Shown: positions 48,701 through 61,400 of the stretch, one piece after another
Layout of the letters: the number at the start of each line of letters is the position of its first letter
Position numbering within the stretch: position 1 is the first letter of the stretch
Assembly (NCBI RefSeq): GCF_021134715.1
Contig: NC_060024.1
Span: 5,518,001 to 5,582,000, forward strand
Direction of reading: 5' to 3'
Length of the DNA stretch: 64,000 nucleotides
Source: Daphnia pulex
Taxonomy: Eukaryota; Arthropoda; Branchiopoda; Diplostraca; Daphniidae
Made by a program: the position numbers and the translations under genes
The notes under the pieces: generated by a model
What the model was told of the DNA's origin: nothing
What the model saw: the letters and a program-made list of their open reading frames with translations, nothing else
Databases searched by the model: none

Positions 48701-49179
48701 TAATTGAATTTCAGTTGGACGCGCGCGCGTTTCTCTTATATTATATATAGACGTGTCATCGTGTGCTCTGATTGTAATATGCTATAGCTGCAGCTGCTGG
48801 CTTCTCGAAACCCCTGTTAATTAATCAATTTTCTTTTGAATTACACAGGGAATACATATCGATATTTTCGGAACCATCCAGCAGCTGCTGCTGCTGCGAC
48901 GGCTGCAGCCTTGATATATCTACATCACGGTCACCCACGCCCAACAGCTAAAAAAGGATCAATATAGACATGTTTTGTTGTCATTTATCAGCCAATAAAT
49001 TACACCACGTATAGTATACATCTCGCCAGCAGCGGAAGGAATACAGTCATTACGTAATGCTACTTTGAAAGGAAGAAAGAAAAGAAACGCCAGCAGCAAT
49101 TTCAAGAATCTAACATCGTCAACTGTTGAATACATCAAACACACCAGAGAGAATAATAAAAGGGAAGCCTACAGAAAAA
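39740..49179. other. Gene desert, right part
   Basis: About 9.4 kb of AT-rich DNA with TATATA tracts, GCTGCTG clusters (39848-40025, 40746-40812, 44090-44300, 48120-48135) and several TAGGCCTA palindromes (40340, 40440, 46015-46120). Frames of up to 154 codons (46375-46839) lack domains and look random. The final part may include the promoter and 5' UTR of the gene beginning at 49180. Confidence 0.5.
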
Positions 49180-52100
49180 ATGCCAACAATGCGACACAGC
49201 ACAGACCCCTGTGCTCAATTCAGGTGAGTTAAATATTTGATTTCGTCAATTTTCCTTGTTTCTTTTGATCTACACATTTATTCAAAGTTGAAACGTATAT
49301 ATATAACAGACTATGCGTGATTAATTCATGTGAAAAAGAATATAGAATGCCGGAGAGCTAATTGACAGCCCGGAGGCTATATATATGCATGGAGAGTATA
49401 TATAGGAATATATAAATAAGACAAAAGATATATGCTGGGGGCGGCTGGGGGGAGAGAATAAGCTGCTCGTTAGTCTCATCTCGTTCGTGTGACGTCGATA
49501 TAATAAGGCTCATTATCATATATACGTGATGCGTACCTTTTGTGCAGCTGCTATAAGTCTCGTCTCTTTTTCGCTCCCCGGCGCTCCCCAGTTTCTATGT
49601 GGTTCGTTGGGTGCACTGTTAAGACTATAACAAATGAACCCCTACTGTCTTTTGCCATCAATGGTTTTCCTAGCCACGATGTGGCATAAGGCAAAAGGTT
49701 CCCAACTCATATAATAATAGTTAATAATATTTGATCGTTTCTAAATTTGGAAAAATGTGGCGTGATTGCGCCAAAGACAACGCCCTGAGGGTTGTATAGA
49801 ATCTGGGGATTTCCCCAAATTTTAATAAAGTTACTTTTTTAATATATTTGTGCAATGTAGTCAAGTATTGCATTCATCAACTATATTTACATAAATTTGT
49901 CGTTTGACAACTCCGAAAATGTTAGCAGTGCTGTGCTATAGTATACACTGACAACTTACCCCCCCCCCCTCGGGGATGTAAGAATAAATTAGAAAGCTTA
50001 TTTTCTGTTTGTTTTATATATTAAGTCCGATGTTAAAGTTTGAAAATAGTTTAGAAATGGGTAGATGAGAAATAAAATAAAAAGCAGACAACTAATAGAT
50101 TTTATGTATATATAAGAGCCCCAACCCCGGCCCCAACTTATTTCTCCATGCAATTTCACTTCAAAACAATCTTGTAGTTTGTCGGCTTTTTCGGCAAATT
50201 GTTTTCTAAACATATTTCAAACGTTTTCAAAATTTTAGAAAAATTTGATCAAATCGGGAATGAAATGTTGGCAATTTTTTTACCGGCGATTTAAAGAATT
50301 TAGGGGAATTTTTAGTTTTTTTTTCCCAAGGTTAGTTTTCAAAGAGATCAAGTTGACAGTTTTATTTTATTTAATTTTTTTACGTATTCATTTTATTGAA
50401 GCTGGTGTTGTGCGAATTTTTGGGGCGAAATGTTTTATATCCGAGCTTCAGATAGTTAAAGTTTAATTTCAAAAAATAAAATTCTTTCGCTTAAATTATC
50501 CTGTCGATTTTTCTGATAAAGAAAATATATCAATCCCGAAAATTTCAGTTATTAAATATAGCCTACTTGTTGGGTTTTTTAATAAAATATTCTTTTTTTG
50601 TTGTTGTTATTGTTTGGATTTATTCATACGTGAATTCATTTGAATAATTTGCTTTGTTATACATGCTGTATAATAGAATGCTCGGTCATCCGTGCTCAGC
50701 GAGTCAACACCCCCAGCCGCAACTGCTGCCGTCCGTGTACCAGGCGGCGCTCAATCACGCCGGGCCCTACGGTCACGGACGGGCCATTTCGCACACACCG
50801 TGGGAGGCCGTCACCTTCGTCGCTGTAAGTGCGGTAATAGGCGTCATTCATTTATCAATAAATCAATCTCTTTCTTTTGTTATTGATGTGTAATGTACCA
50901 GCATGAAAAATGTATTTGTGTCAGACCAGCAGAGTTTACATTACATTTTTAAATACGGTTTATATATAGAACGACATTTTATCATAAATATTATATGTGC
51001 ACAATAGAAATATCTCGTGTTACATCAGACTTGGAAACAGCAATTTTCACTCGAACAACTTGTGCGAAAACCAAAATGAAATTTGGAAAAAGCTTTTTAT
51101 ATAGGAAATCACAAATTCATGCACATTTGTTAATGAGAGAATGTAATAGCCTATCAATCATTTATTATTTTTTCGATGAAATCATTTCTGTATAGGTATA
51201 CATAGTTACACCAATTGTGGTGTTAATGTACATATATATTTATAACTCATCCATCACTTTCCCTTTCTTTTTTCCCGCGGGGGTGATGTTACGAAGAATG
51301 AACGAGATCTATGCCTGCAATATTAATACTGCGAACATTTCTCAGAACTTATGTAGAGTAAAGTAGGCCTGTAGCCTAGTGCGTATAATACGTGGCACAA
51401 GATAATAACGTCTAATAACAGAGAAACTTGGCCAAAACCCTTGCGCTCAAGATCACAAGAATATAAAAGTTCCCTCCTCCATGATGCACATGTAGAGTCA
51501 TCAAAGGAACATGTGCATGTGCCGACACTCGCCGACACTATATAATATATCTATACAGTATATGCTGTTGTGCTTTTAATGAGCTGTTTATGTAGCTTAA
51601 TATCATTTCTTATTTATTTGCTGCAATATCATCAAGACGCAGCACCCTCTCCGGCTGAGATATCTATATTAGAAACGAGCCATAATTGATTGCGTTAAGT
51701 ACTATATATTCTATATATGTGATATACATACGACGAGGATCGTTGTTATAATAATGTGTAGTCTGTATTGAATGCTGCAGCAGCGTATTAGTATATGTAT
51801 AGTATACGCTCGATAATGGAATGGCGAACGATTTCAAACGAACCATGGCTTGACATGCAGCAGAGTGGACTTGAGAGATGTACCCCCCAACCCTTTTCCC
51901 TATCCTACAGTAGATATATGATTATTAAATTTTAACGATCCGCTTCGGCATATTCAGTCAGTTTCATCATCATATTATATATATTTTCTAATATGATAAA
52001 AGCCCAATTCCGCCCAATTCAGAAATGAAATCGAAAAGTAAATTCGTAATAATAATAGTGCTGGGGGATCCCCTTTCGCATAATGTAACACATGACAATA

Positions 52101-55100
52101 ATCTATATGCAAAATGTCATTAGAAATCTATATCAGAAATTGATTAGGTCGTCAAATTTTATATTACAACTCTCCTCTGCATCGTCTCAGCAGTCGATGG
52201 AAATTAATGATATCATTCGACTGTATAGAGCAGTGATTTTCCACTTCCACGAACAGATTATACAATGACGATCGACGACGACGACCCCAACCCCGAGACT
52301 AGGTATAATATATATCTATATGCTGTTGTATAGCAGCAGCACAGTAGATTGCACTATATCGATCGTCAATCGATCTGTAGGCTATATACTGCCGGAAGAA
52401 GGAAATATCTACTCGTCTATATAGCTATAGATACTAATTCCTTGATTGTTGCATTTTCGACAGCATTGCTGCATGTTGGTCGTCTTGACTTGAGTCCTAT
52501 ATAACATATCGATCGACTGATGTGCGTGTTTAATAGTTTTCAGATGATTGGGTAAATTTTCCTTATAGCCTATACTCTCCATGTGTGTGTGATCTTGTGT
52601 GTGATGAAAATAATTTTTAAATTTTTTCCTCATCATCGATCCACATCGCAGTTCCCTTTATATTCCTGTGGTTACCTTTGAAAACCGTATAGGACAGATA
52701 TTACGTCAAATGTGGGATGTATTATAATATATATTTATAATAGACTTGTGTATAATATGCGAGCTAGTCGGATAGTCCAGCACGGCTAATTGGGAATCCC
52801 AAGACGATCAACTTTAGACATTATATAGGCCTATTACAGCAAAGCAAGAGAAAAAGATGGCGCGAGAAGACACATTATTATTAGGCCTATTGTATAACTG
52901 TGAGATGCGTCAAGAATTTTGTTGCATCATGGCTGAATAATAATTTAAAAAAAAAGAGCATTATAAATAACGTGTGGGATGCTGCTGTGATTTTTTGTTT
53001 TTCTCTCTCTACTGATCCGTCCAAAGTGCATACATGTTCTATTCATGGGTGAATGAAACATCACGTAGGTGTCATAGTGTGTAGGAGGCCCCAAGTAAAT
53101 AGAAATAAACTAGGCCTATATGTAGGCTGTTATTTCTATACATAGAAAAAGGTATAGGAACAATCGAAACAATTCCAAGTTTTATGAATCGCATGAAAAT
53201 GTACTCACAGTTAATGTGAAATAGATTTATCTGAATAAAAGGATTTAGTTTAGTATTATAGCTTACAATTCAAATAATATGTGGGCCCTTTTTTTATAGG
53301 CTAATATTAGGTCTATACTTATATCATGGTCTTCTCTTATTCTTTAAGATCTCCGGGCCCTTAATTGTATTACATGATATAAGATCCCACGCACACAGCA
53401 GCAGGAGCAGGACCAGAGCAGGACTGTTGGACTAAAAGTCAATCTAATCCTTTTCCAGTCTATATTTACTATTTTCCCGTAGGGCGTTATTCACGTTACA
53501 GCGCACTTTCAGTTGTAGGGGGGGGGGGGATATTATATACCTACATAGCCTCCGGATTATTATCTACATAGAGACTAGAAGTTAATAATGGCCAGAGAAG
53601 TTGATAGCCTATATATAACTAGGCTATAAGGCGCAGCAACGAACGCTCATCAGCAGCGTATCTAATTACATAGGATAGAGGGTCTCTATATGTATACGAA
53701 ACATCCATATCCAAACTTCTATCGGACCTTCTGAACATTAGATATATTTCAATAGTTAATTATATTTAACTTTGAATACATTATATGGTATGCTATCAAA
53801 TAATTGTCTAAGCTCCTTTTTGTATACTAGACATGGAAAAGTCTTGTCTACTATACTGTCACATTGATAGTCTCGGATAGTCTATGAAAAAAAGTAGACC
53901 AGATGATCTGCTGTTATTGACTTTTGTAATAGCTGCTGTACACATACAGGGATACGTACAGTATGTAATACTACAAGTAATGCTGGTGTATTACAATAGT
54001 TTCTCTATTAGAGTGCTGCGGGGGGGGGGATACTCTCAACAACTTCGAAATTGTATACTAGGATACTCCGTCTATACACACACACTGTCATCCAGCCCGT
54101 CATCATTCGTGTCTCCTGTATATAAGAAGAAAAAGAAAAAAAAAAGGAAAATCAAAATGGATATTGTGCTGTGTATAGTACAGCGCGATCGATTGGGCAT
54201 CAAAGCTGTGCGTGATGCTGCATTATTCCCAATTTTTCCTTTTCTTACATTTCAAATGAAAAGAAAAAGAGAGAAGAAGAAGAAGAACACGAAAAAATGT
54301 CACACATTCGTGACTCGTCGGTCTGTTGCGGAAGAAATCGATTTTTTACGTCTCCAACAACCAATGGCGTGTGTATAGACTATATATTTATATAGAGCCT
54401 ACTGGCTATAGATATACCGTTACAATTTATTCCCTTTACATATGCACGAGCTGCTGTGTGCACACATACTCCATGCAAGAGCCCAGTTGAGCCAGCGGCG
54501 CTGCAGCAGTATTGCGCTTGTATATTTTTCTTTCAAATTTCCCACCGCGCAATTATTCCAACAAAAAGTGCAAAGTTAATTTCCCAACTCATCTGCTGCT
54601 GCAGTGGGATCTATACATGTACGACTAGTACATTCTTTACCCATCCCCCTAGCTATATATAACATACAAAACTTTTTGGGAGGCATCCGTGGCGCGGGTA
54701 CATGAAATGAACAAGTTTCTCTTTGTCTTTTGTAAAACATTTCGAAATGATGTGAGTGCGCAGTAGTAGAACTTGTGATAATTGATACAATTTATTCGCT
54801 CAGTGGTTTTATTTTTATTGCGTAGGCTACTTGAAATAATGAAATAAACCGGAAATAAAATAAAATAAATATTAAAATTAATTAATCAAATAAAATTCTA
54901 TTTTATTCGATTCTATATTGAATTAGATCGTTTTGGTGGCGTACATCGCCGTGTTGGGTTACCTGGCGACGCGGGCCCTGCGCCAGGTGCCGCGCGGGTC
55001 GGCGGTCGGCTCTTTGCCCGGCGGCCTCCTCGACACCCGGATCGTCTACAACGCCAAGACCGACTCTTGCCAGCCGCCGGTGCCGGCCGAGATGATCGAT

Positions 55101-55127
55101 ACGCCCGACGGCTCCTTTGACGTCTGA
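49180..55127 (+). CDS. Unrecognised 130-residue single-pass membrane protein
   Basis: Three exons join in phase: 49180-49223, 50677-50824, 54927-55127, separated by 1.45-kb and 4.1-kb introns with GT-AG ends (GTGAGT, GTAAGT donors). The second and third exons are strikingly GC-rich (well over 60% in the third by eye) in an AT-rich setting, a strong coding signal. The N-terminal 58 residues are His/Gln/Pro-rich with a PWEAVTF end. One hydrophobic helix (about 59-80, FVAIVLVAYIAVLGYLATRA) follows, then RQVPRGS and a polar 45-residue tail ending TPDGSFDV. There is no signal peptide before the helix. I do not recognise the family. The first exon is less certain; translation could start at the in-frame Met at 50678. 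Isolation in a large desert resembles developmentally regulated genes, but that is inference. Confidence 0.7.
50825..54926 (+). other. 4.1-kb intron of the unrecognised membrane-protein gene
   Basis: It is bounded by GTAAGT at 50825 and AG at 54925-54926. It contains TATATA tracts, TAGGCCTA palindromes (52830, 52886, 53113) and a 12-G run at 53518-53529. The 164-codon frame at 53884-54378 lies inside and is Lys-rich by composition, not recognisable. No nested gene was seen. Confidence 0.55.
53518..53529. repeat. Poly-G tract
   Basis: Twelve consecutive G residues inside the large intron. Similar but shorter runs occur at 45127-45146 and 54019-54028. Confidence 0.8.
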
Positions 55128-56383
55128 TCAATCACGGCGACGGCGGCGGCGTCACGTTCGTACTCGCCTGCAACCTCTGCTGCTGCTGGATGTGCTGGCC
55201 CATTGTCTTTTGGGACTTTGGCTGGGCGTGTGCTGTGTGTCGTTCAACGCTTTTCCTGATTACATTTCTTCCCAACACCTTTTGATTTTCTACATAAAAG
55301 AAGAAACAAAAAATGAGCCGTGAATAATAAATAACAAAAAAAAAAAAAAACTATTATTATATAAATGATGATGATTCAAGAAAGATTGTATGACGCAATT
55401 GTATAAATATTTACGTGTCGTTTGATGAATTTTTTTTTCAAACATTCCTTTACAATAATTTGTTCAAATATTTCCCGGTCATGCCCCATTCGTTTTTGTT
55501 TTTTTTTTCTTCTTTTTCCAACAGATTCCAAGCGTGGTTCTTACGTAATCCCCACATTCCAGGTAAATATCCAGTCGAAATTACTAATTGAAAAAAAATA
55601 TCAGGGGCGGGCGAAAAGACAATTTCTGTTGATAGGTATCCATAAACCTTTACGTACAAAAATAATTATACACCCATCAAAACTGGACAAATTCATTTTT
55701 TTTATATTATATCGCTTGATTTATCTATTTTGCGCCCATCAGTTTGAAAATAATTAAAAAATTAAATTAAATAAAAAGTTGGTGCTTCTCCCGGACGAGT
55801 GTCTATAACATTTATAAAAAGTCTCTCCTCCAACTGCCATCCAAACCAATCACAATTCACAACCAGTCGATGAAATTCAAATGAAACTGAAAGAGAGAGA
55901 GATTCCTGTATATTATAAATACAACAAAGTGAGTGTCGGGTATAGGGGAAATTGCACTCAAAAGTCAAAAGGCAGTTAACAACAATTATTTTTTTCTTTT
56001 TTCCATTTGCATTTCGTAATCTCAGAAAAGCGGAACCTCAACTATAATGGCGTTTCACTAGCGACCGGGGCCCACTTTTTTGACATTCCAAACATTCTTC
56101 AATTCTCTCTATCGATCGATCGAAACAAATCAAACCAAACATTTCAAAATAACAGAAAAACGATTTGACTTTTCCCGCTTCCAAACAAAATGATCCCGCA
56201 ACTCGAATTGAACAACTTTTTTGGTTTTCATTTTCTTTTCTTTCCGTCTGTATGAATTGCCAGTTCGTTTCTGAATGGGGGAAAAAATGGAATTATAATA
56301 ATAAACGGAAGAGAGATTCACTTAATTAGCAAGGCCTTCAAGAGTGTTATGCGTTAATAAACGATGGGAAATTAAATCAATTT
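55128..56383. other. 3' region of the membrane-protein gene and convergent spacer
   Basis: The first 200 bp are the probable 3' UTR, with AATAAA at 55326-55331 and an A-run at 55337. The remainder is AT-rich spacer up to the stop of the minus-strand SEFIR gene. Nothing else was seen. Confidence 0.5.
55326..55331 (+). promoter_or_regulatory. Poly(A) signal of the membrane-protein gene
   Basis: AATAAA lies 199 bp after the stop codon and is followed by a 14-A run. Confidence 0.5.
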
Positions 56384-58467
56384 TCAACCGAGGGTCGGCA
56401 AATCGGACAAACGGACGATAGCCGGGCCGAATTGGCGATCGAGCTCTTGACGCTTTTGCTCGCGATCATCTTCGCTGTTTAGCAACGAGGAGCGCTCCTC
56501 CTCGACGTGTTGGGCGTCGTCAACTGTTGGTGGACGGACCACCATCGCCGCTAGCGACTGATTTCGCTGGACCAGATGCTGGTGGATCATACGGAAGGAA
56601 TCCATCAACTTTGATTCGTTGTCTCGGCTCCTAGGACGGAGGCAGTCGACGAAATGAGCGGAGCTCCGGTGATTGGCTGCCGGCCCGCCGACGTGCTGGC
56701 CGTCCATTTCCTGCTGGCCCATGTAGCTGATTAGATTGGCGAATTCCTGGGGGACGCGGAATCGTGAAAAGGACGAGCAGACGTCCGGGACGGAGCCGCC
56801 TTCCGGCTGGACGACGACAAATTGCTGGAGAACGTCGCGCTCCTTGAGTTTGAGCCGGCGGCTGATGCGCATGGCCAGCAGCTCCAGGGCCAGGTCGAAC
56901 GTGTGGCGGTAAATGGGCGAGCGCTGATCGGTGGCGGGTGGTGGTGGGGCCACGACGGCCACCCAGTCGGCCGTCTCCATGGATTCCGTGTACCAGAGCA
57001 GCGGATCCTTGTGTCGGCTGCGGGGGATCTCGACGAAATCGACAAGGACCTCAAATCCGCCCCACTTTTCCAGGAAGAGCTTGAGGGCTTCGATCCAGCT
57101 GTAATCGCTGGCCGTCGAGTCGTGGGCCAGCAAAACTGTTTTGCGTCGGATCGGCTCTTTCTTCATCCCTTTACAAACGGAAATGTAAAACGCGTGAGAT
57201 TGCTGCTGGGCAGAACAGTAAATCCATTATTTTTAAACTGTCGTATTTACCCGATAGTATCAGCTGGATTTTCTTGCGGTAGCCCATGCTCACGCACAAG
57301 GCCACAATTACCAAAACGCCAAGGACTGGCAGGAAGAAAATGTAGTTCCCATGGAAATCTGCCAACGTAAAACCAACAAAAGAATAAGATGGGGGGAATA
57401 ATAAAAACTTTGGGCAAACCAAAAAGTTCAATGGCAGCATTATAACTGACCTTGAATGATGAAAAAGGACGATGTGGCTTGGTAACATGACGTGGACAGG
57501 ATGTTGCAATTTGGATCTTCGATTTTGATGGTGAAATTGCCAGAGATTGACAGTTTGCCCAGAGAAACTGTCAACGAGTCCTTGAACCTGGAATTTCAAC
57601 AATTGGAACGGTTAGTAGGCTACAGGTGATGGTCTGTTTGATTGGATACCTGCTGGTAAACGTTGAAGAGTTGCTCAGATCCACCAGATGTTGTAACGCA
57701 ATGTGGCAATTGTTTTGGTGCCACTTGCAGACAACAATTAGATAGGTATTGTTCGTTTGGAGCCCAGATGTCTCCTGGAAGGTGATGACAATATTCGGGC
57801 TGTGATGCAGGTGAACATACAAAAAGCCATGCCCATTCCTGACATCTTTCTCTGTATGGGAAACACAAGAATATGTTAAAAAATAAGCTCAAGACTAGGA
57901 AAAGATTAAAGTTTTACCAGTAGGGAGTTGGAATAAATACAGCCCATATTTGGGACCGTTGAGGAATTCCAGCTGAAATGGTTGGCCTTCAAGTTGTCGA
58001 CTGTGAAACACACAGTCATACCACAAAGAATCAAAGGGTTGAGCTGGGCTGGAACTCGTTGTGAAATTGATGCAGAAAGCAAAGTTGTTGATGGAAGTCT
58101 CGTGGAACCTTATCTTGACTTTGCTGGACGAAACATTGGACAAGGTGAGGTTGAGAGCTGTGCGGTACAATGGCAAGGAGGGATAAGGCATGTGCCTGTA
58201 GATTTCCAGGTGAACACCACACCCGTCATGCTGGCAGATATCTTCACGATTCCACTTATGCCCACCACAGAGAAGAGGATGAGTGTTGTTGGCCGCTTCC
58301 ACTGTGCACACTTGAGAGTTCTGGTCAGCTGGGCTGCTGCTCAGTTGATGGAGGCAAGATTGTGACGGAATACGAGAGCAGAGATTCGATGAATTTGTTC
58401 TAGCAAATAGCTCGCTGTCGACGCTCGTCAGCACTAGCAAAATGAACAACGAGAGAATCCACTTCAT
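56384..58467 (-). CDS. IL-17-receptor-like SEFIR-domain transmembrane protein
   Basis: Five minus-strand exons in phase give 591 residues: 57918-58467, 57650-57845, 57451-57587, 57251-57358, 56384-57168. MKWILSLFILLVLTSVDS is a clear signal peptide; a Met 23 codons upstream is possible, but this one gives a standard signal. The extracellular part (about 20-295) is Cys-rich with many N-glycosylation sites, as in IL-17 receptor ectodomains. One membrane helix (about 299-320, FFLPVLGVLVIVALCVS) follows. The cytoplasmic region starts with a SEFIR-like domain: KTVLLAHDSTASDYSWIEAL, a Leu/Phe helix, FEVLVDFVEIPR and ADWVAVVAPP. A long acidic tail follows. SEFIR domains recruit Act1/CIKS-type adaptors in IL-17 signalling. 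Orthology to a specific vertebrate receptor cannot be judged, and ligand and adaptor are unknown here. Confidence 0.85.
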
Positions 58468-61400
58468 TTTCACTACAGGATTTAGTTTGGAAGTGGAGAG
58501 CTGCGTAACATGACTACTGAATTGGATCACGGCCAAAGTAGCTGCTACCTGTAATCACTTCATCGTTTTTGTAGCTGGTTAAGGCCTAACCCTTTCTATT
58601 TACACATTGTCAGATGGAGCTCTGTCGGCCAACCGTGAATCATACACAAAGTTATAAGCAGAATGTACACACGGTCTACTGGACGTGATAATAACAAGTG
58701 ATGAGAGAATGAATAACATGTGTTTTTCTACCGGGACAAGGTTGCCACAGCCATCTATGAACCATTAAAAGAAATCATATGTAGGACCTGTCTCCCAGTG
58801 GAAAACGGATGGCATCGAACCGGTTACCGAGCTTAAACGACACGTTTAAAACAATAAAAAAGACTTTTTAGAACCAGTTTCATTCGCTGGCTTTGACATT
58901 TATTTGTGTCAGCTCTGTAATACTTCAAACTTTTTGGGCGAGATCAAAAACATGTGCAGCATTTGCGGTGACCGATAACAAGTTATAAAAATATTCAAAT
59001 GATATTCCCTTTCCCTTTCACCTTGCGAGTCGTTAACCGGACAGTATAACCAACGAATAAATTAGAGTCTTTTTCAATTCGTCAAAAATAGAAATTTCGA
59101 AAATGAAACGACCACTACTATTTAGGGCGGAAAACGTTATTGGCGTGGTGAAAATAGGCTACTTTTCTGTCAAACTTGTCCGCAAATTGATTAAGTTGAT
59201 TATTTGGGGTTTTTGGCGTCCGAAATTTCGCTCACATGTATTACATTATTCCCGTCTCGGCAAATGTTGAAATTATAGTTATTGTTTGTTTTTTTTTCTT
59301 CATCAAATCAGGACAGGAGAAAACGTGTCAATAACATTTGGCGTCATGAAATTCATATTTGACAGTTATTGGCGAGACAGAAATTGATGTTTCATTGTAT
59401 TATAAAGGCAGCGCATTCATATAGCTCGGCGGGTCGTTTTGACCTTCAATCGTCGTTTTGACAATTCAATTTTCTAGACTAATAGAAACGGCATAGACAA
59501 CCTTGATGTTGTTTACTACATGTATGCGCATGCTGTATGCACACAATGCCGGACGTGTTGGCTAGAGATATTAGGGTGTGACGCAAACGATAACGTGAGC
59601 GGCTGTCGTTTGCCTATACATCACATCAGTCATGAAAATTCGTATTACATTTTTTTCCTGAAAAGACCGTATATTATACATATTCATTAAAAATCTACTA
59701 ATTGTAAGAAAGGCTCTAATTACAGTTTGAAAATATCATGAGCTTGAGCTCTATATAAATAATTTGACAGCGCCGAAGGCAAACATACTACAAGCACTGC
59801 TGAAAAGGCCAATATATATTTTACGAATGGTTTTATAGCTATTAGGGCCACTTTGGTCCCAAAGTGCCCGTCGTATATAGCCTATACTGTGTGCGCACTC
59901 CGCTGCTCCTAATATTTGCTAACTAGTCAATTATACCAAGGAAACTATAAAAGCACGCTCTAAACAGCAGAGTCTATAAAGTTCTTGCGCGTACCCTGTT
60001 ACGTCGTCGATGAATCATGTAATACCAAGACTTCTTCCTCTTGTTTGCTAGATATTTTCTCATCAGTTTGATTGCTGCAATCAAGACGGGCATTGTGTAA
60101 GTACGCAAAATCACTTTCAATCCATCAATGATGAGAAATTCTATTGATTTTTTTGGGGGCGTCAATTATACGTGCGGGGGGACTGTGTTTAAGAGAGTCT
60201 TACGGGCGCCAGAATAATAGCTAATACATCATCGCGTCAAACCGTATAAAGCTCCATCCGTTTCACAGCCGAGTAAAGTGCTGCCGTTGATGATGAATGA
60301 GGAATATACTCCCAGTTGGGCTTAGCTTATTTGTAGTTTATATAAATGGCCTTCTGTATTAAGAGTTTTATACGCGTGCAATCAACGGCTATTCATCGAT
60401 GAGAAAAGCTCTTTGGGCTGCTATGTGTGTTAACCGCCATCAAAGCAATTTACTATACAGGCTAATAATCTATATAGCTATATAAGAGTGCACAAATCGG
60501 AACTGAATTATTTGATTCAGTATATTAGAAGTAAGGAAGTTCAACTTCCGATGAACACTTGCATAGCTAATGATTTGCTATCTTCTGATGTCTATACATG
60601 TATCATTCAGAACACTCGTCTTGCATATATTATACTGGTATATATGCTCTTGAGCTCGTTGGCCGTATTATTACGTAACAATGGACAAGGATTAATTATG
60701 GGGGATAGCATAGTCTTGACTTTTCGTTGCTAAGCGACAACAAGTTGTTGCCTTCTGATTATCCTATAGGCTACTATATCATTTCCTAAGTTTGTAAAAT
60801 TCAGAGACTATTATTAGCTACACATTATAGCCTATGCCAAATTAATGCATCCTAATAATTCAAACTGAATGTCGTGTCAAAGTTTAGCGGGAAATTTGAA
60901 ATAAAAATTTAACTGAAATATTTCAATTTGAAGAATGAATTATTATTTGTAATGATTAACCAATTTTCTCGTCCTTTACACATTGAAATATGTTAATTAT
61001 TACCGTGTTAGCTACTGGTGCATGGTGCAATCAAACGTCGCTATACAGTCTAGTGAAACAAAGCCTACGTGACTATCGGCAGGGCGTCATTAGCAACAGA
61101 CCAACGGATAAGGAGCGCGCCGTATGCGTGCTTGTAATCGACGATTTAAACTATGATAAACGATGTATGGGCTATTATAACTAATATATAAGTCTCTTTC
61201 CACATCATCACTCTATAAACCATTCAACGACGCCGTACTTTCATATGCCTGACACACCAACAAAGGTATAATACACCCGTAAACTTAGTGAGTGACCCTG
61301 AAAGGGATATAGACGTTCTATACAGACGTCCTACCGCGTCCGCCATCGGGGTGTAAAGTACAGCCCTGTTATTTATTATTTATCGGTTCACTGATTGCAC

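Noticed and set aside
53884..54378. 164-codon frame inside the large intron
   Set aside because: Lys-rich because of A-rich DNA; no recognisable domain, and it lies in the intron of a supported gene.
56731..57370. Frames overlapping the SEFIR exon on both strands
   Set aside because: They arise from the GC-rich coding exon; only the frame ending at 56384 matches a known domain and splices in phase.
59974..60165. 63-codon basic frame on the minus strand
   Set aside because: No start context, domain or neighbouring exon; explained by chance in AT-rich DNA.
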